From: Bauldia sp965232525
GTDB lineage: Bacteria > Pseudomonadota > Alphaproteobacteria > Rhizobiales > Kaistiaceae
Reading direction: 5' to 3'
Length of the DNA stretch: 64,000 nt
Assembly: GCF_965232525.1 (NCBI RefSeq)
Contig: NZ_OZ246980.1
Coordinates: 2,852,001 to 2,916,000, forward strand
The translations under genes and the position numbers were made by a program. The notes under the pieces are model-generated. The model searched no databases. It saw only the letters and a list, made by a program, of their open reading frames with translations, and was not told the DNA's origin. Positions 38,279-47,211 of this stretch are shown one piece after another; positions within the stretch are counted from its first letter, which is position 1; every line of letters starts with the position of its first letter.

Positions 38279-38539
38279 GTGACCCGCATCGTCGCTTTGG
38301 CCGCTATGATGGCTGCCGCCTTCGCTCTGACAGCGCCGCCGGTGGAGGCGAAGAAGAGCCACTACAAGCACTACAATGACAACCGATCCAACCGGCAGGC
38401 GTGGGACGGGCGCGGCAATCCGTGGGCGCGGCCAAACTGCTTCGCCTGGAGCCGGAAGATCCAATACTGGGTTTGGGTGTGCGGAAAGCCCTATCCGGTA
38501 GAAATGCCCAACCGGGAAGACCCGCGTCTACGGCAGTAG
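38279..38539 (+). CDS. Small secreted basic protein, unknown function
   Basis: The 86-residue product has a signal peptide (RIVALAAMMAAAFALTAPPV) and a basic aromatic mature part (KKSHYKHYNDNRS, NPWARPNCFAWSRKIQYWVW) with two cysteines. GTG 38279 is chosen because GGAG lies 10 bases upstream; a GTG at 38246 is possible. No family recognised. Confidence 0.55.
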   Translation: MTRIVALAAMMAAAFALTAPPVEAKKSHYKHYNDNRSNRQAWDGRGNPWARPNCFAWSRKIQYWVWVCGKPYPVEMPNREDPRLRQ

Positions 38540-38576
38540 TGCGCCGACGCGGACCGCGCCGGCGCTTCGTTTGCAC

Positions 38577-38840
38577 TTAGGCCGCGGCCGCGCGCGGCGT
38601 GTCGAACGACAATTCGATATCAACGTTCAGGGTCGAAACCGCGCCCGATTGGTCGGTGCGGACGTTGACCTTGTCGGGATCGATCGGCACGTGGCGGCGG
38701 ATGACTTCGAGGATTTCCTCGCGTAGCGCGGCGACCAAGTCCGGCCGACCGGTCATCGCCCGCTCGTGCGCCAGCAGGATCTTCAGCCGATCCCGGGCGA
38801 CCGGCGCGGAACGCCGGAGTTTGAGAAAACGCAACAACAT
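38577..38840 (-). CDS. minE: MinE, cell division topological specificity factor
   Basis: The 87-residue protein has the MinE anti-MinCD region (APVARDRLKILLAHERA) and the C-terminal dimerisation domain (REEILEVIRRHVPIDPDKVN). It drives MinD off the membrane, producing MinCDE oscillation or gradient positioning. Its ATG overlaps the minD stop (ATGA), so translation is coupled. Confidence 0.96.
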   Translation of the reverse strand: MLLRFLKLRRSAPVARDRLKILLAHERAMTGRPDLVAALREEILEVIRRHVPIDPDKVNVRTDQSGAVSTLNVDIELSFDTPRAAAA

Positions 38841-39652
38841 CAGGCTGCCCTCCGGAACAGACCCCCAAACAACCCCTTCTTGATCACCGGCACCTTCATC
38901 TCGACGCTTTCGCCTTTGACGCGCTTGGCCGCGTCCTTGTAGGCGCGGGCGGAGTCGCTGGCAGGATCGGCCAGCGTCACCGGTAAGCCAAGGTTCGATG
39001 CCTTGAGGATCGACGGGCTCTCCGGAACGATGCCGATCAACGGCAGGGAGAGAATCTCCAGAACGTCATCGATCGCCAGCATATCGCCTCGGTCGGCCCG
39101 GCTCGGGTCGTAGCGGGTGATCATCACATGCTTCTCGATCGTCTCGCCCTTCTCCGCCTTGGCCGTGCGGGCGTCGAGGAGGCCGATGATGCGGTCGGAG
39201 TCTCGAACGGACGAGACCTCCGGGTTGGTCACGACGACACCCATATCGGCGTGGCGCATGGCGAGATAAGCGCCGCGTTCGATTCCCGCCGGGCTGTCGC
39301 AGATTACCCAGTCGAAGGAGTCACGTAGCGACGAAACCACGTCCTCGACGCCTTCTTCGGTGAGGGCGTCCTTGTCCCGCGTCTGCGAGGCGGCAAGCAG
39401 ATGCAGGGTCTCGATCCGCTTGTCACGGATGAGCGCCTGAGACAGCTTGGCCTGGCCCTGGATGACGTTGACGAAGTCGTAAACGACCCGTCGCTCGGCG
39501 CCGAGCACAAGGTCGAGGTTGCGCAAGCCCACGTCGAAGTCCACCAGCGCGACGGTGTCGCCGGTCTCGGCCAGGGCGGCCCCCAGCGCGGCAGAGGACG
39601 TGGTCTTGCCAACGCCGCCCTTACCGGAAGTCACTACGATTACGGTCCCCAT
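38840..39652 (-). CDS. minD: MinD, septum-site ATPase
   Basis: The 270-residue protein has deviant Walker A GKGGVGKTT (residues 10-18), Walker A' VDFDVGLRNLDLVLG and Walker B DWVICDSPAGIE. A C-terminal amphipathic membrane-targeting helix is present (VIKKGLFGGLFRR). ATP-bound MinD dimers sit on the inner membrane and recruit MinC. It lies 19 bases after minC and overlaps minE. Confidence 0.97.
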   Translation of the reverse strand: MGTVIVVTSGKGGVGKTTSSAALGAALAETGDTVALVDFDVGLRNLDLVLGAERRVVYDFVNVIQGQAKLSQALIRDKRIETLHLLAASQTRDKDALTEEGVEDVVSSLRDSFDWVICDSPAGIERGAYLAMRHADMGVVVTNPEVSSVRDSDRIIGLLDARTAKAEKGETIEKHVMITRYDPSRADRGDMLAIDDVLEILSLPLIGIVPESPSILKASNLGLPVTLADPASDSARAYKDAAKRVKGESVEMKVPVIKKGLFGGLFRRAA

Positions 39653-39671
39653 CTCCTTGTCGTGCTCCTTG

Positions 39672-40379
39672 CTAGTCGAGAATCTCAGTCACAATTGCAT
39701 CGCCCCGCAGCCGGATCTGAACCGGCTTGCCGACCACCGATGGCGGGCTTTGTTCGGCGGTCAGGTAGTTGCCGTCGATCGACACCAACTCAGCTTCGAA
39801 CTTGCGGGCGAAGATCAGGGCATTGGTGTTGCCAGTCGCGCCGGCGAGCGCGCGGCCGCGCAGTGTTCCGTAGGCATGGATCGATCCGCCGGCGATGACT
39901 TCGGCGCCGGAAGCGACCGAGCCGAGCACGGTCACGTCGCCCTCGGGATGGAAGATCGACTGGCCCGAGCGCACCGGACGGTCGACGATCAGGCCGCCGC
40001 GGGTGGTCGGCGCCAGGCGTTCGGCCGTTGGTGCCCCGCCACTGCCGGGAAATTCGATGACCTTCGCCGACGGCTTGCCGCTTCCGAGCGGTGCCAGCGC
40101 TGGCTCGAGCCATGCCGAGTCTACGCCCTCGACGGCGATGACCCGGATCGAGCGCTCGTGCAGAGCGGCGACGATGGCGTCGGTCTCGGCTCGGTCGGGT
40201 GCCAATCGCGCCAGGTCGAGGACAACTGGGCGGTTGGCGAAGAATGCGGCCGACTGGCCGGCGACGGCATCAAGATCGGCGAGCCAGGCGCTGACCGGCG
40301 GTTGCGGCTCCAGCACGAATGCGAGAAACGACCGACCGGCGAGACGAATTCCCGAACTGGCAGCAAGAGCAAGAGACAC
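39672..40379 (-). CDS. minC: MinC, septum-site inhibitor of FtsZ
   Basis: The 235-residue protein has an N-terminal FtsZ-interacting domain (about 10-100), a variable linker (VIEFPGSGGAPTAERLAP) and the right-handed beta-helix C-domain: RSGQSIFHPEGDVTVLGSVA, then GAEVIAGGSIHAYGTLRGRA and GNTNALIFARKFEAELVSI. It is first in the minCDE operon. A CtrA-like box lies about 50 bases upstream of the ATG. Confidence 0.95.
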   Translation of the reverse strand: MSLALAASSGIRLAGRSFLAFVLEPQPPVSAWLADLDAVAGQSAAFFANRPVVLDLARLAPDRAETDAIVAALHERSIRVIAVEGVDSAWLEPALAPLGSGKPSAKVIEFPGSGGAPTAERLAPTTRGGLIVDRPVRSGQSIFHPEGDVTVLGSVASGAEVIAGGSIHAYGTLRGRALAGATGNTNALIFARKFEAELVSIDGNYLTAEQSPPSVVGKPVQIRLRGDAIVTEILD

Positions 40380-40430
40380 GGAGCGTTAACCGGAGTTAAT
40401 GAACAGTTATCCGATCTCGCCCCAACATGG

Positions 40431-40445
40431 TTAACGCCCGGTTAA
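40431..40445. promoter_or_regulatory. CtrA-like binding site upstream of minCDE
   Basis: TTAACGCCCGGTTAA is an exact TTAA-N7-TTAA, the full CtrA consensus of alphaproteobacteria, 52 bases before the minC start. A second near-site with one base less spacing, TTAACCGGAGTTAA (40386-40399), lies closer to the gene. minCDE is known to be under CtrA control in Sinorhizobium meliloti. Confidence 0.6.
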
Positions 40446-40706
40446 GGGCGCCGTTCCAAGCGATCAGTTGACGTCGCTTGCCGGCGTTCACCTGACGTTT
40501 CGTGCGGCTTCCGGCCCGGTTCGTCTTTTGAAGTCGATCATTTCGCGGCCGACCGTAGGCGGTTTGCCTTGGCTCGAGGAGGAGGCGAGGAACCTGATTC
40601 GAGGGCCTGCTGAGGTCGCGTTTCCGAGCCGCGAGCTACGCGAATCCGTCGGACATGCTATGATTGTGCAATTCGGGCGACCGACGTCAGATGGAGGGGG
40701 CGATCC

Positions 40707-40922
40707 ATGATGACTCTGGTCTTTTCGGCGTTGTTCCTGACGCTGCTGCTTGGTTGGTTCGGCCGGCGTTGGATCGCCGGTTTGCTGCTGGTCATTCTCA
40801 TCGTGCTGTTCGTCGGTGAGTTTCTGTGGGAGGTCTGGAGCCCGGAACACGGCTTCCGCATGCCGTGGATTCAGGTGCACCTGGGGACGCCCGATCCGGC
40901 GGTGAGAGGCGTCACCGGATGA
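40707..40922 (+). CDS. DUF5993 family small membrane protein
   Basis: The 71-residue protein has two adjacent membrane helices (MTLVFSALFLTLLLGWFG and WIAGLLLVILIVLFVGEFLW) and a polar tail. Small proteins of this type are encoded just before dsbB-like genes. Its TGA overlaps the dsbB ATG (ATGA), so the two are translationally coupled. A role in disulphide metabolism is inferred only from that pairing. Confidence 0.7.
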   Translation: MMTLVFSALFLTLLLGWFGRRWIAGLLLVILIVLFVGEFLWEVWSPEHGFRMPWIQVHLGTPDPAVRGVTG

Positions 40923-41533
40923 GCGATGGAGCGCCGGTCGGAGCCGGTCAGCGGCTGCTTGCCGCTCTCAGTTACACCTATCTCCTTGCCATGATGACGG
41001 TCATCGCTGCGATCGTCGCGGCGGCGATGACCATGCAGTACCTCTACGGCGAACTGCCCTGTCCGCTGTGTCTCCTCCAGCGCGCGGCGCTGTTCGGTGT
41101 TTGCTTCGGCATCATGCTGACTTTTCGCCACGGCTACTCGCCGCAGAACACCGGGATCAGTCTGTTATTCGCGATCCTTCTGCTGATCGTCGCGGAGCGA
41201 CAAACGCTTCTCGACATCTATCCGCGTCCCGGCCACGCCTATGTCGGTAGCGCGGTGTTCGGTCTGCATATGCCGGTTTGGTCGGTGATCATTGCGCTGG
41301 TCCTCTTGATCACCATCGCCGCCAAATTGGCGATCGTGGGCGGCGATCGTGAGTTGGAGCACGTCCATATCCGATCGTTCCCATTTCTCGCCAGGATCGG
41401 GACGGTCGTCAGCCTGTTCGTGATCCTGCTCTGCCTCATCAACCTGGTGTCGGTGATCCTGCAGTGCGGCCTCAACGAATGCCACACCTTCGGCTACCAG
41501 CTGCTCGGCGGTCCGACCAGCGCGTCGGAGTAG
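40919..41533 (+). CDS. DsbB-family disulphide bond formation protein
   Basis: The 204-residue protein has four to five membrane helices and the quinone-proximal active site PCPLCLLQR (CxxC) near residue 45. The second periplasmic cysteine pair appears as QCGLNECH near the C-terminus rather than in the usual loop. DsbB oxidises DsbA and passes electrons to quinone. Longer than E. coli DsbB (176). A secreted DsbA partner was not identified in the window; the protein at 7367-7924 lacks CxxC. Confidence 0.88.
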   Translation: MSDGAPVGAGQRLLAALSYTYLLAMMTVIAAIVAAAMTMQYLYGELPCPLCLLQRAALFGVCFGIMLTFRHGYSPQNTGISLLFAILLLIVAERQTLLDIYPRPGHAYVGSAVFGLHMPVWSVIIALVLLITIAAKLAIVGGDRELEHVHIRSFPFLARIGTVVSLFVILLCLINLVSVILQCGLNECHTFGYQLLGGPTSASE

Positions 41534-41540
41534 CCCCTGG

Positions 41541-41897
41541 TCAACCGGCGTCGGGCAAGGCCATGGGAGCGTCGGGCTCATCCAGCGCGACGAGGTGAAA
41601 CACCAGACGCTCGCCGTCGATCAGCAGCGTGATTTGCTCCTCGCCGGTCGGGACAACGTCGGCGGGCACCAGGCCGCGATGCTCGATCACGCGCATGCCC
41701 GAAGTCATCCAGAATGCCGCGTCGTCCTGGGGAATGCGCCGACGGTCGGCCCATGAGATGTGGTAGAGGCGGCCGGCGAGACGGATTTGCATGTCGATGT
41801 CAACAGACTCGAGCAGGCGATCGCGGAGATAGCGAACCGCGTGGACGAACCGTGGGTCGTCCGCGGGATGGACGGGGAGGACAAGCTCTTGAGCCAT
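41541..41897 (-). CDS. Hypothetical cytoplasmic protein
   Basis: The 118-residue acidic protein (LYHISWADRRRIPQDDAAFW, VVPTGEEQITLLIDGERLVF) has no signal peptide or membrane segment. It converges with dsbB, 7 bases apart, and is divergent from the sulfotransferase gene. No family recognised. Confidence 0.6.
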   Translation of the reverse strand: MAQELVLPVHPADDPRFVHAVRYLRDRLLESVDIDMQIRLAGRLYHISWADRRRIPQDDAAFWMTSGMRVIEHRGLVPADVVPTGEEQITLLIDGERLVFHLVALDEPDAPMALPDAG

Positions 41898-42015
41898 TCA
41901 CTCAGGTGTTATGATCTTGGGTGTCGGGTGCGACGTTAGGGTCTGGTTTCCCATAGGCCGGCTGTGTTAGTCGGTGCAATCGTTTCAGTATCCGAGGGGC
42001 CTTCTGCTTTCGCCG

Positions 42016-42660
42016 ATGGTTGCTGTTTCTCATCGCTTCGAGCTTGTCTATTTTCCGATCCCGAAGAACGCCACGTCGTCGCTCAAGCACGTCTTCTACA
42101 CGATCGAGACGGGTCATCCGTTCGATGCGAAGACCCGCGACCGCCTCGGGGGGACGGTTCACCAGTTCTACCGCTCCCGGCCGTCCGACTGGCTGGACTA
42201 CTACGCTGGCTACACAAGCTTCGTGATTGTTCGCGACCCGATCAAACGGCTGTTGTCGGCCTACGGAAACCGCGTGCTTGGCGCCGGCGAGTCCCGTTCC
42301 GAAAAGCTGTCGAGCGCCGGTCTCAAGCCCGAGCCAACGATCGAAGAATTCATTATAAATTTCAACGAGTACCGCGAGAATTCGAAGGTCATACGCAACC
42401 ATACGATCCCGCAATCGAGGTACGTCGGAGATTTCTGGGACAAGATCGCCCTTAAGATTCCGATCGAACAGTTGGGAAGTGTGCCTGAGATGCTCCAAAA
42501 GCTGACAGGTGCCAGAGTTGAGCTGCCGCAAATGAAAAAAACGCCCAACCCCGCAAAGGTATCGGACCTCTCACCGAAGCTATTTAACAAGCTCGTCGAC
42601 TTCTACCAGAAGGACTACGAAATGCTGGGCCCGATGTACTCCCCGGACATGCTGAAATAG
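42016..42660 (+). CDS. Sulfotransferase-family protein
   Basis: The 214-residue protein has both PAPS-binding motifs: the 5'-phosphosulfate loop FPIPKNATSSLKH and the 3'-phosphate segment FVIVRDPIKRLLSAY. The family transfers sulphate from PAPS to carbohydrates or other acceptors. ATG 42016 puts the P-loop near residue 15, normal for sulfotransfer_2 proteins. GTG 41974 is an alternative and neither has an ideal ribosome-binding site. Acceptor unknown. Confidence 0.85.
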   Translation: MVAVSHRFELVYFPIPKNATSSLKHVFYTIETGHPFDAKTRDRLGGTVHQFYRSRPSDWLDYYAGYTSFVIVRDPIKRLLSAYGNRVLGAGESRSEKLSSAGLKPEPTIEEFIINFNEYRENSKVIRNHTIPQSRYVGDFWDKIALKIPIEQLGSVPEMLQKLTGARVELPQMKKTPNPAKVSDLSPKLFNKLVDFYQKDYEMLGPMYSPDMLK

Positions 42661-42830
42661 CGCTCCGGCGAACCCGGTGCGAACGGGCTGCCGCGACCGC
42701 GATCAGATATCTATAACTCTTTGATATTTAATCGTATTTTGACGTGGAGAAGCCCGCGTTTTGCCTTGTAACTTTGCCGGCGAATGCTTAAGTTCGCGGC
42801 AGCGATTGTTCTGATTCCCTGAGATGTCCA

Positions 42831-45584
42831 TTGGCTGACGAAACACCGCCTCCCCAGGGGCCGGGCGAACCCGGCGAGGGGACCCCGCCCGGGATCGAAT
42901 CCGTCTCGATCACCGACGAGATGCGCCAGAGCTATCTCGCTTATGCGATGAGCGTGATCGTGTCGCGGGCGCTGCCGGATGCCCGCGACGGTCTGAAGCC
43001 GGTGCACCGGCGGATTCTCTACGCCATGCACGAGGCCGGTTACGACTGGAACAAGCCCTACAAGAAATCGTCGCGGGTCGTCGGCGACGTCATGGGTAAG
43101 TACCACCCGCACAGCGATCAGGCGATCTACGACGCACTGGTGCGGATGGCGCAGGATTTCTCGATGCGTCTGCCGCTGATCGACGGGCAGGGGAACTTCG
43201 GATCGGTCGACGGCGATCCGCCGGCGGCGATGCGCTACACCGAGGTGCGCCTCGCCAAGGTGGCGCACTCGATGATCGAGGACATCGACAAGAACACCGT
43301 CGATTTCCGCGACAACTATGACGGCTCGGAGCAGGAACCGTCGGCTCTGCCGACGCGATTCCCGAATCTGCTCGTTAACGGCGCCGGCGGCATCGCGGTG
43401 GGTATGGCCACCAATATCCCGCCCCACAATCTCGGCGAGATCGTTGCCGCGACGATCGCGATGATCGACGATCCGGGTATCTCGCTGGAACAGTTGATGG
43501 AGATCGTTCCGGGACCGGACTTCCCGACCGGCGGGATCATCCTCGGCCGCGCCGGCATTCATGCGGCCTACGCCAAGAGCCGCGGCTCGATCCTGATGCG
43601 CGGGCGGGTCAGTGTCGAGACGATCCGCAAGGAGCGCGAGGCGCTGATCATCACCGAGATTCCCTATCAGGTGAACAAGGCCTCGATGATCGAGAAGATC
43701 GCCGAACTGGTCCGCGACAAGCGGATCGAGGGGATTTCCGACATTCGCGACGAATCTGATCGGCATGGCATGCGGGTGGTGATCGAGCTCAGGCGTGATG
43801 CGGTCGCCGATGTCGTGCTGAACCAGGTCTATCGGTTCTCGCCGCTGCAGACCTCCTTCGGGGCCAACATGGTAGCGCTGAACGGCGGCCGGCCGGAGCC
43901 CATGACGCTCAGCGACCTGCTGGCCGCGTTCATCGCCTTCCGCGAGGAGGTTGTTCAGCGCCGGACGCGCCACCTGCTCGCCAAGGCGCGGGAACGGGCC
44001 CACACCCTTGTCGGCCTGGCGATCGCGGTTGCCAATATCGACGAAGTCATCCGCATCATCCGGTCGTCGAAGGATGCGGCGACGGCGCGTGCCGAACTGA
44101 TGGAACGCGCCTGGCCGGCCGAGCAGGTCGCGTCGTTGATCACTCTGATTGACGATCCGCGCCACCGGATCGCCGAGGACGGCACGTACCGGCTGTCGGA
44201 AGCTCAGGCGCGCGCCATTCTCGAATTGCGGCTGGCGCGGCTGACCGCGCTCGGGCGTGAGGAGATTGGCGACGAACTGGAAAAGATTGCCGCCGAGATC
44301 ACCGACCTTCTCGACATTCTGCGTTCCCGACAACGGGTCCAGGCGATCATCAAGGAAGAACTGGAAGCAGTCCGCGACGAATTCGCCACGCCGCGCCGCA
44401 CCGAGATCACCGAAGGTGGCGCCGATCTCGACGACGAGGATCTGATCCAGCGCGAGGACATGGTGGTGACGGTCACCCACGCCGGCTGGATCAAGCGGGT
44501 GGCGCTGGACACCTATCGGGCGCAGCGCCGCGGCGGCAAGGGTCGGACGGGCATGGCCACCAAGGACGAGGATTTCGTCAGCCGGGTGTTCGTCGCCAAC
44601 ACCCACACGCCGGTCCTGTTCTTCTCCTCGCGCGGTATTGTCTACAAGGAAAAGGTCTGGCGGCTGCCGTTGGCCGCGCCATCGGCGCGCGGTAAAGCGC
44701 TCATCAATCTGTTGCCGCTGGAGCCCGGCGAGCGGATCACATCGATCCTGCCGCTGCCCGAGGACGAAGCGAGTTGGGCGAGCCTCGACGTGATGTTCGG
44801 CACGACCAGCGGTCGGGTGCGGCGCAACAAGCTCTCCGACTTCGTTCAGGTCAACCGTAACGGCAAGATAGCGATGAAGCTGGACGACGGTGACGGCATC
44901 GTCGGCGTTCAGCTCTGCACCGAAGCGCATGACGTCTTGCTGACCACCGCGCGGGGCCAGTGCATTCGCTTCCCGGTCAACGACGTTCGGGTGTTCAAGG
45001 GCCGCGACTCGACCGGCGTACGCGGGATCGCGCTGGCGGACGGGGATCGGGTCATCTCCATGGCGATCCTGCTCCACTTCGATGCCGATTCGACCGAACG
45101 CAACGCCTATCTGAAGATGAGTCGGGCGGTGCGTGGCGAAGGCGAGCCAGACGAGGCGTCAGTCGACGGCGAGGGCGACGATGCTGGTGTCGGCGAATTG
45201 TCGCAGGAACGCTACGCCGAGATGAGCGCCGTCGAGCAGCTCATCCTCACGGTATCGGAAAACGGTTATGGCAAGCGATCGTCGTCGTTCGAGTACCGGA
45301 CGACGGGCCGCGGCGGCAAGGGGATCGTCGCGATGGTCGTCAATGAGCGCAACGGGCCGCTCGTGGCGTCGTTCCCGGTCGAGAGCAACGACCAGATCAT
45401 GCTGGTCTCCGACGGGGGGCAGATCATCCGCATGCCGATCGACGACATCAGGATCGTCGGGCGCGGCACCCAAGGGGTTATCGTCTTCAATACGGCCGAG
45501 GACGAGACGGTGGTCTCTGTCGAGCACCTTTCCGAGGACGAGGCCGACGAAAACGGAGAAGAAAGTCCGCCGCCCGAGGGCTGA
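42831..45584 (+). CDS. gyrA: DNA gyrase subunit A
   Basis: The 917-residue protein has the breakage-reunion domain with active-site Tyr136 (AMRYTEVRLA) and a six-bladed C-terminal domain with GyrA box QRRGGKG. It introduces negative supercoils with GyrB. The quinolone region reads KYHPHSDQAIYDALVRMAQ: positions matching E. coli Gly81 and Ser83 are Ser95 and Gln97. An acidic insertion (about 775-792) interrupts the C-terminal domain. Translation appears to start at TTG 42831, in another frame from the short ATGTCCATTGGCTGA that overlaps it. Confidence 0.97.
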   Translation: MADETPPPQGPGEPGEGTPPGIESVSITDEMRQSYLAYAMSVIVSRALPDARDGLKPVHRRILYAMHEAGYDWNKPYKKSSRVVGDVMGKYHPHSDQAIYDALVRMAQDFSMRLPLIDGQGNFGSVDGDPPAAMRYTEVRLAKVAHSMIEDIDKNTVDFRDNYDGSEQEPSALPTRFPNLLVNGAGGIAVGMATNIPPHNLGEIVAATIAMIDDPGISLEQLMEIVPGPDFPTGGIILGRAGIHAAYAKSRGSILMRGRVSVETIRKEREALIITEIPYQVNKASMIEKIAELVRDKRIEGISDIRDESDRHGMRVVIELRRDAVADVVLNQVYRFSPLQTSFGANMVALNGGRPEPMTLSDLLAAFIAFREEVVQRRTRHLLAKARERAHTLVGLAIAVANIDEVIRIIRSSKDAATARAELMERAWPAEQVASLITLIDDPRHRIAEDGTYRLSEAQARAILELRLARLTALGREEIGDELEKIAAEITDLLDILRSRQRVQAIIKEELEAVRDEFATPRRTEITEGGADLDDEDLIQREDMVVTVTHAGWIKRVALDTYRAQRRGGKGRTGMATKDEDFVSRVFVANTHTPVLFFSSRGIVYKEKVWRLPLAAPSARGKALINLLPLEPGERITSILPLPEDEASWASLDVMFGTTSGRVRRNKLSDFVQVNRNGKIAMKLDDGDGIVGVQLCTEAHDVLLTTARGQCIRFPVNDVRVFKGRDSTGVRGIALADGDRVISMAILLHFDADSTERNAYLKMSRAVRGEGEPDEASVDGEGDDAGVGELSQERYAEMSAVEQLILTVSENGYGKRSSSFEYRTTGRGGKGIVAMVVNERNGPLVASFPVESNDQIMLVSDGGQIIRMPIDDIRIVGRGTQGVIVFNTAEDETVVSVEHLSEDEADENGEESPPPEG

Positions 45585-45598
45585 TTCATCAAACGCAG

Positions 45599-46801
45599 TC
45601 AGCCCGTCTCACCGGTGGCGCCGTTCGGCCGCCAGCGATAGATCCAGTCGTTCTGCATCAGGATGAGCCGCGTGCCGGCGGCGCGGAGCGCCAGGTCGCG
45701 GACGCGGGCGGTCAGGCCCTCGGCGTGGTAGTGCTCACCGGTGCGGTTCGCCACGTTCCACACCTTGGTCACCCGCTGCCGGCGTTGGGCTTCGTAGGCG
45801 CGGAAGGCGGGCTCGGCATTGCCGCCCGTCGCCGCCAGGCAGTCACCGAGAACCGCCGCGTCCTCGATCGCCATCACCGCGCCCTGGGCGAGGAACGGTA
45901 CCATCGCATGGGCGGCGTCGCCGATCAGGGTTGTCGCACCGCTTGACCACGGGCCGGTCGGATCGACGGCGTTGAGCGCCCAGCGCTGCCAAGTGGCGGC
46001 GGCGGCGAGGATGGCGCGGACCTCCGGACTCCAGCCATTCAGACGCTCGGCGATCAGGCGATAGTCACCACGGGCGTTCCACCCCGGCTTGGCCCATCGC
46101 TCCGCGATGATGGCGACGACGTTGACAGCCGCACCGCCGGCGATGGGGTAGTGCACCAGGTGCGCGTTCGGTCCGAGCCACAGGCCGACCCGATCGGTTG
46201 GCAACGACGCCGGAGCGTTGTCGACCGGGATGACCGTGCGCCAGGCAGTGCGGCCGGTCGGCACCGGCCCGCGCGCACCCGGTACGCGATCGCGGGTGGT
46301 CGACCAGACACCGTCGGCGCCGATGATACCGGCGACCTCCATGACTTCGCCGCGGTGGCCCTTGAGCTTGGCAAACAGCGTATCGTCGCGAGCCAGCACG
46401 TCGTCGAGAACCGCGCCAAGGATCAATGTGACGCCGTGGGCGGCTTTCACCGCATCGGCCAGCACCTTCTGCAGGTCGGCACGGTGAATGACGCGGTAAG
46501 GGAAGCCGTAGCGCTGACGAAACGCCTCGACCGGAAGCGCGGTCAGCACCGCACCGCTGGCCCCGTCACGGATATCGATCAGCCGCGGTTCGAGCGCCAG
46601 CGTGGCGATCGCATCGTCAAGGCCGAGGTCGGCGAGGACCCGTCCCGCGTTCGGCGAAAGTTGAATGCCGGCGCCGATTTCGCTGAGCGCTTCGGCGCGT
46701 TCGGCGATGACTGCGTCAAAGCCGGCGCGGGCTATCGCGAGGGCCGTCGTCAGGCCGGCGATCCCGGCGCCGATGATCAGGAAGGTCGGCCTCTCGCCCA
46801 T
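45599..46801 (-). CDS. FAD-dependent aromatic monooxygenase (salicylate-hydroxylase-like)
   Basis: The 400-residue protein has the FAD motif IIGAGIAGLTTALAIARAG, the DG motif GADGVWSTTRDRV and the third FAD motif TLIGDAAHAMVPFLAQGAVM. This is the class A hydroxylase group of salicylate and 3-hydroxybenzoate hydroxylases. It uses NADH or NADPH and O2 to hydroxylate an aromatic ring. No adjacent ring-cleavage gene indicates the substrate. It converges on gyrA. Confidence 0.92.
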   Translation of the reverse strand: MGERPTFLIIGAGIAGLTTALAIARAGFDAVIAERAEALSEIGAGIQLSPNAGRVLADLGLDDAIATLALEPRLIDIRDGASGAVLTALPVEAFRQRYGFPYRVIHRADLQKVLADAVKAAHGVTLILGAVLDDVLARDDTLFAKLKGHRGEVMEVAGIIGADGVWSTTRDRVPGARGPVPTGRTAWRTVIPVDNAPASLPTDRVGLWLGPNAHLVHYPIAGGAAVNVVAIIAERWAKPGWNARGDYRLIAERLNGWSPEVRAILAAAATWQRWALNAVDPTGPWSSGATTLIGDAAHAMVPFLAQGAVMAIEDAAVLGDCLAATGGNAEPAFRAYEAQRRQRVTKVWNVANRTGEHYHAEGLTARVRDLALRAAGTRLILMQNDWIYRWRPNGATGETG

Positions 46802-46822
46802 GGCAAAAGGCGACGCGCGGCG

Positions 46823-47071
46823 TCAGGCCGCGGCCCGTTCCGTAAACAGATGACCCGGCGGATCGGTCGCTTCCGGCCCGAGGTCGGCCCGGTACTTGTA
46901 GAGGGTCGAGCAGTACGGACAGATCTTTTCGTCGCCATCGCCCATGTCGAGGAAGACGTGAGGATGGTCGAACGGCGGCTTGGCGCCGACGCACATGAAC
47001 TCCCGGACGCCAATCGCGATCGATGCGGCTCCGGATTCGTTATGGAAATGAGGGACGACGCTATGAGCCAT
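46823..47071 (-). CDS. zf-CHCC zinc-finger protein
   Basis: The 82-residue protein contains REFMCVGAKPPFDHPHVFLD followed by EKICPYCSTLYKY, giving the Cys-His-Cys-Cys zinc site typical of this family, related to a mitochondrial complex I accessory protein. ATG 47071 is chosen by similarity of start. It lies just upstream of the monooxygenase on the same strand and is divergent from the hydrolase. Confidence 0.88.
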   Translation of the reverse strand: MAHSVVPHFHNESGAASIAIGVREFMCVGAKPPFDHPHVFLDMGDGDEKICPYCSTLYKYRADLGPEATDPPGHLFTERAAA

Positions 47072-47211
47072 GGTCGTTTGAGTCTCGCGCTTTTCAAGTT
47101 CGCGGCGGACCATAAAGGCGGTTGGTGGTGGTCGACAAGCCCGCAAGCATCTGGTTCCGCCGCGGCCCTTTGGCTATAGCAGGCGCTTTCCCGACGGAAG
47201 GGGTCTCCCGC

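Noticed and set aside
40468..40710. An 80-codon open frame before the DUF5993 gene
   Set aside because: No ribosome-binding site or recognisable domain. It overlaps the next gene's start region and reads as chance coding.
42711..45077. A 788-codon open frame on the minus strand
   Set aside because: It is the antisense shadow of gyrA, with Arg/Asp-rich low-complexity translation.
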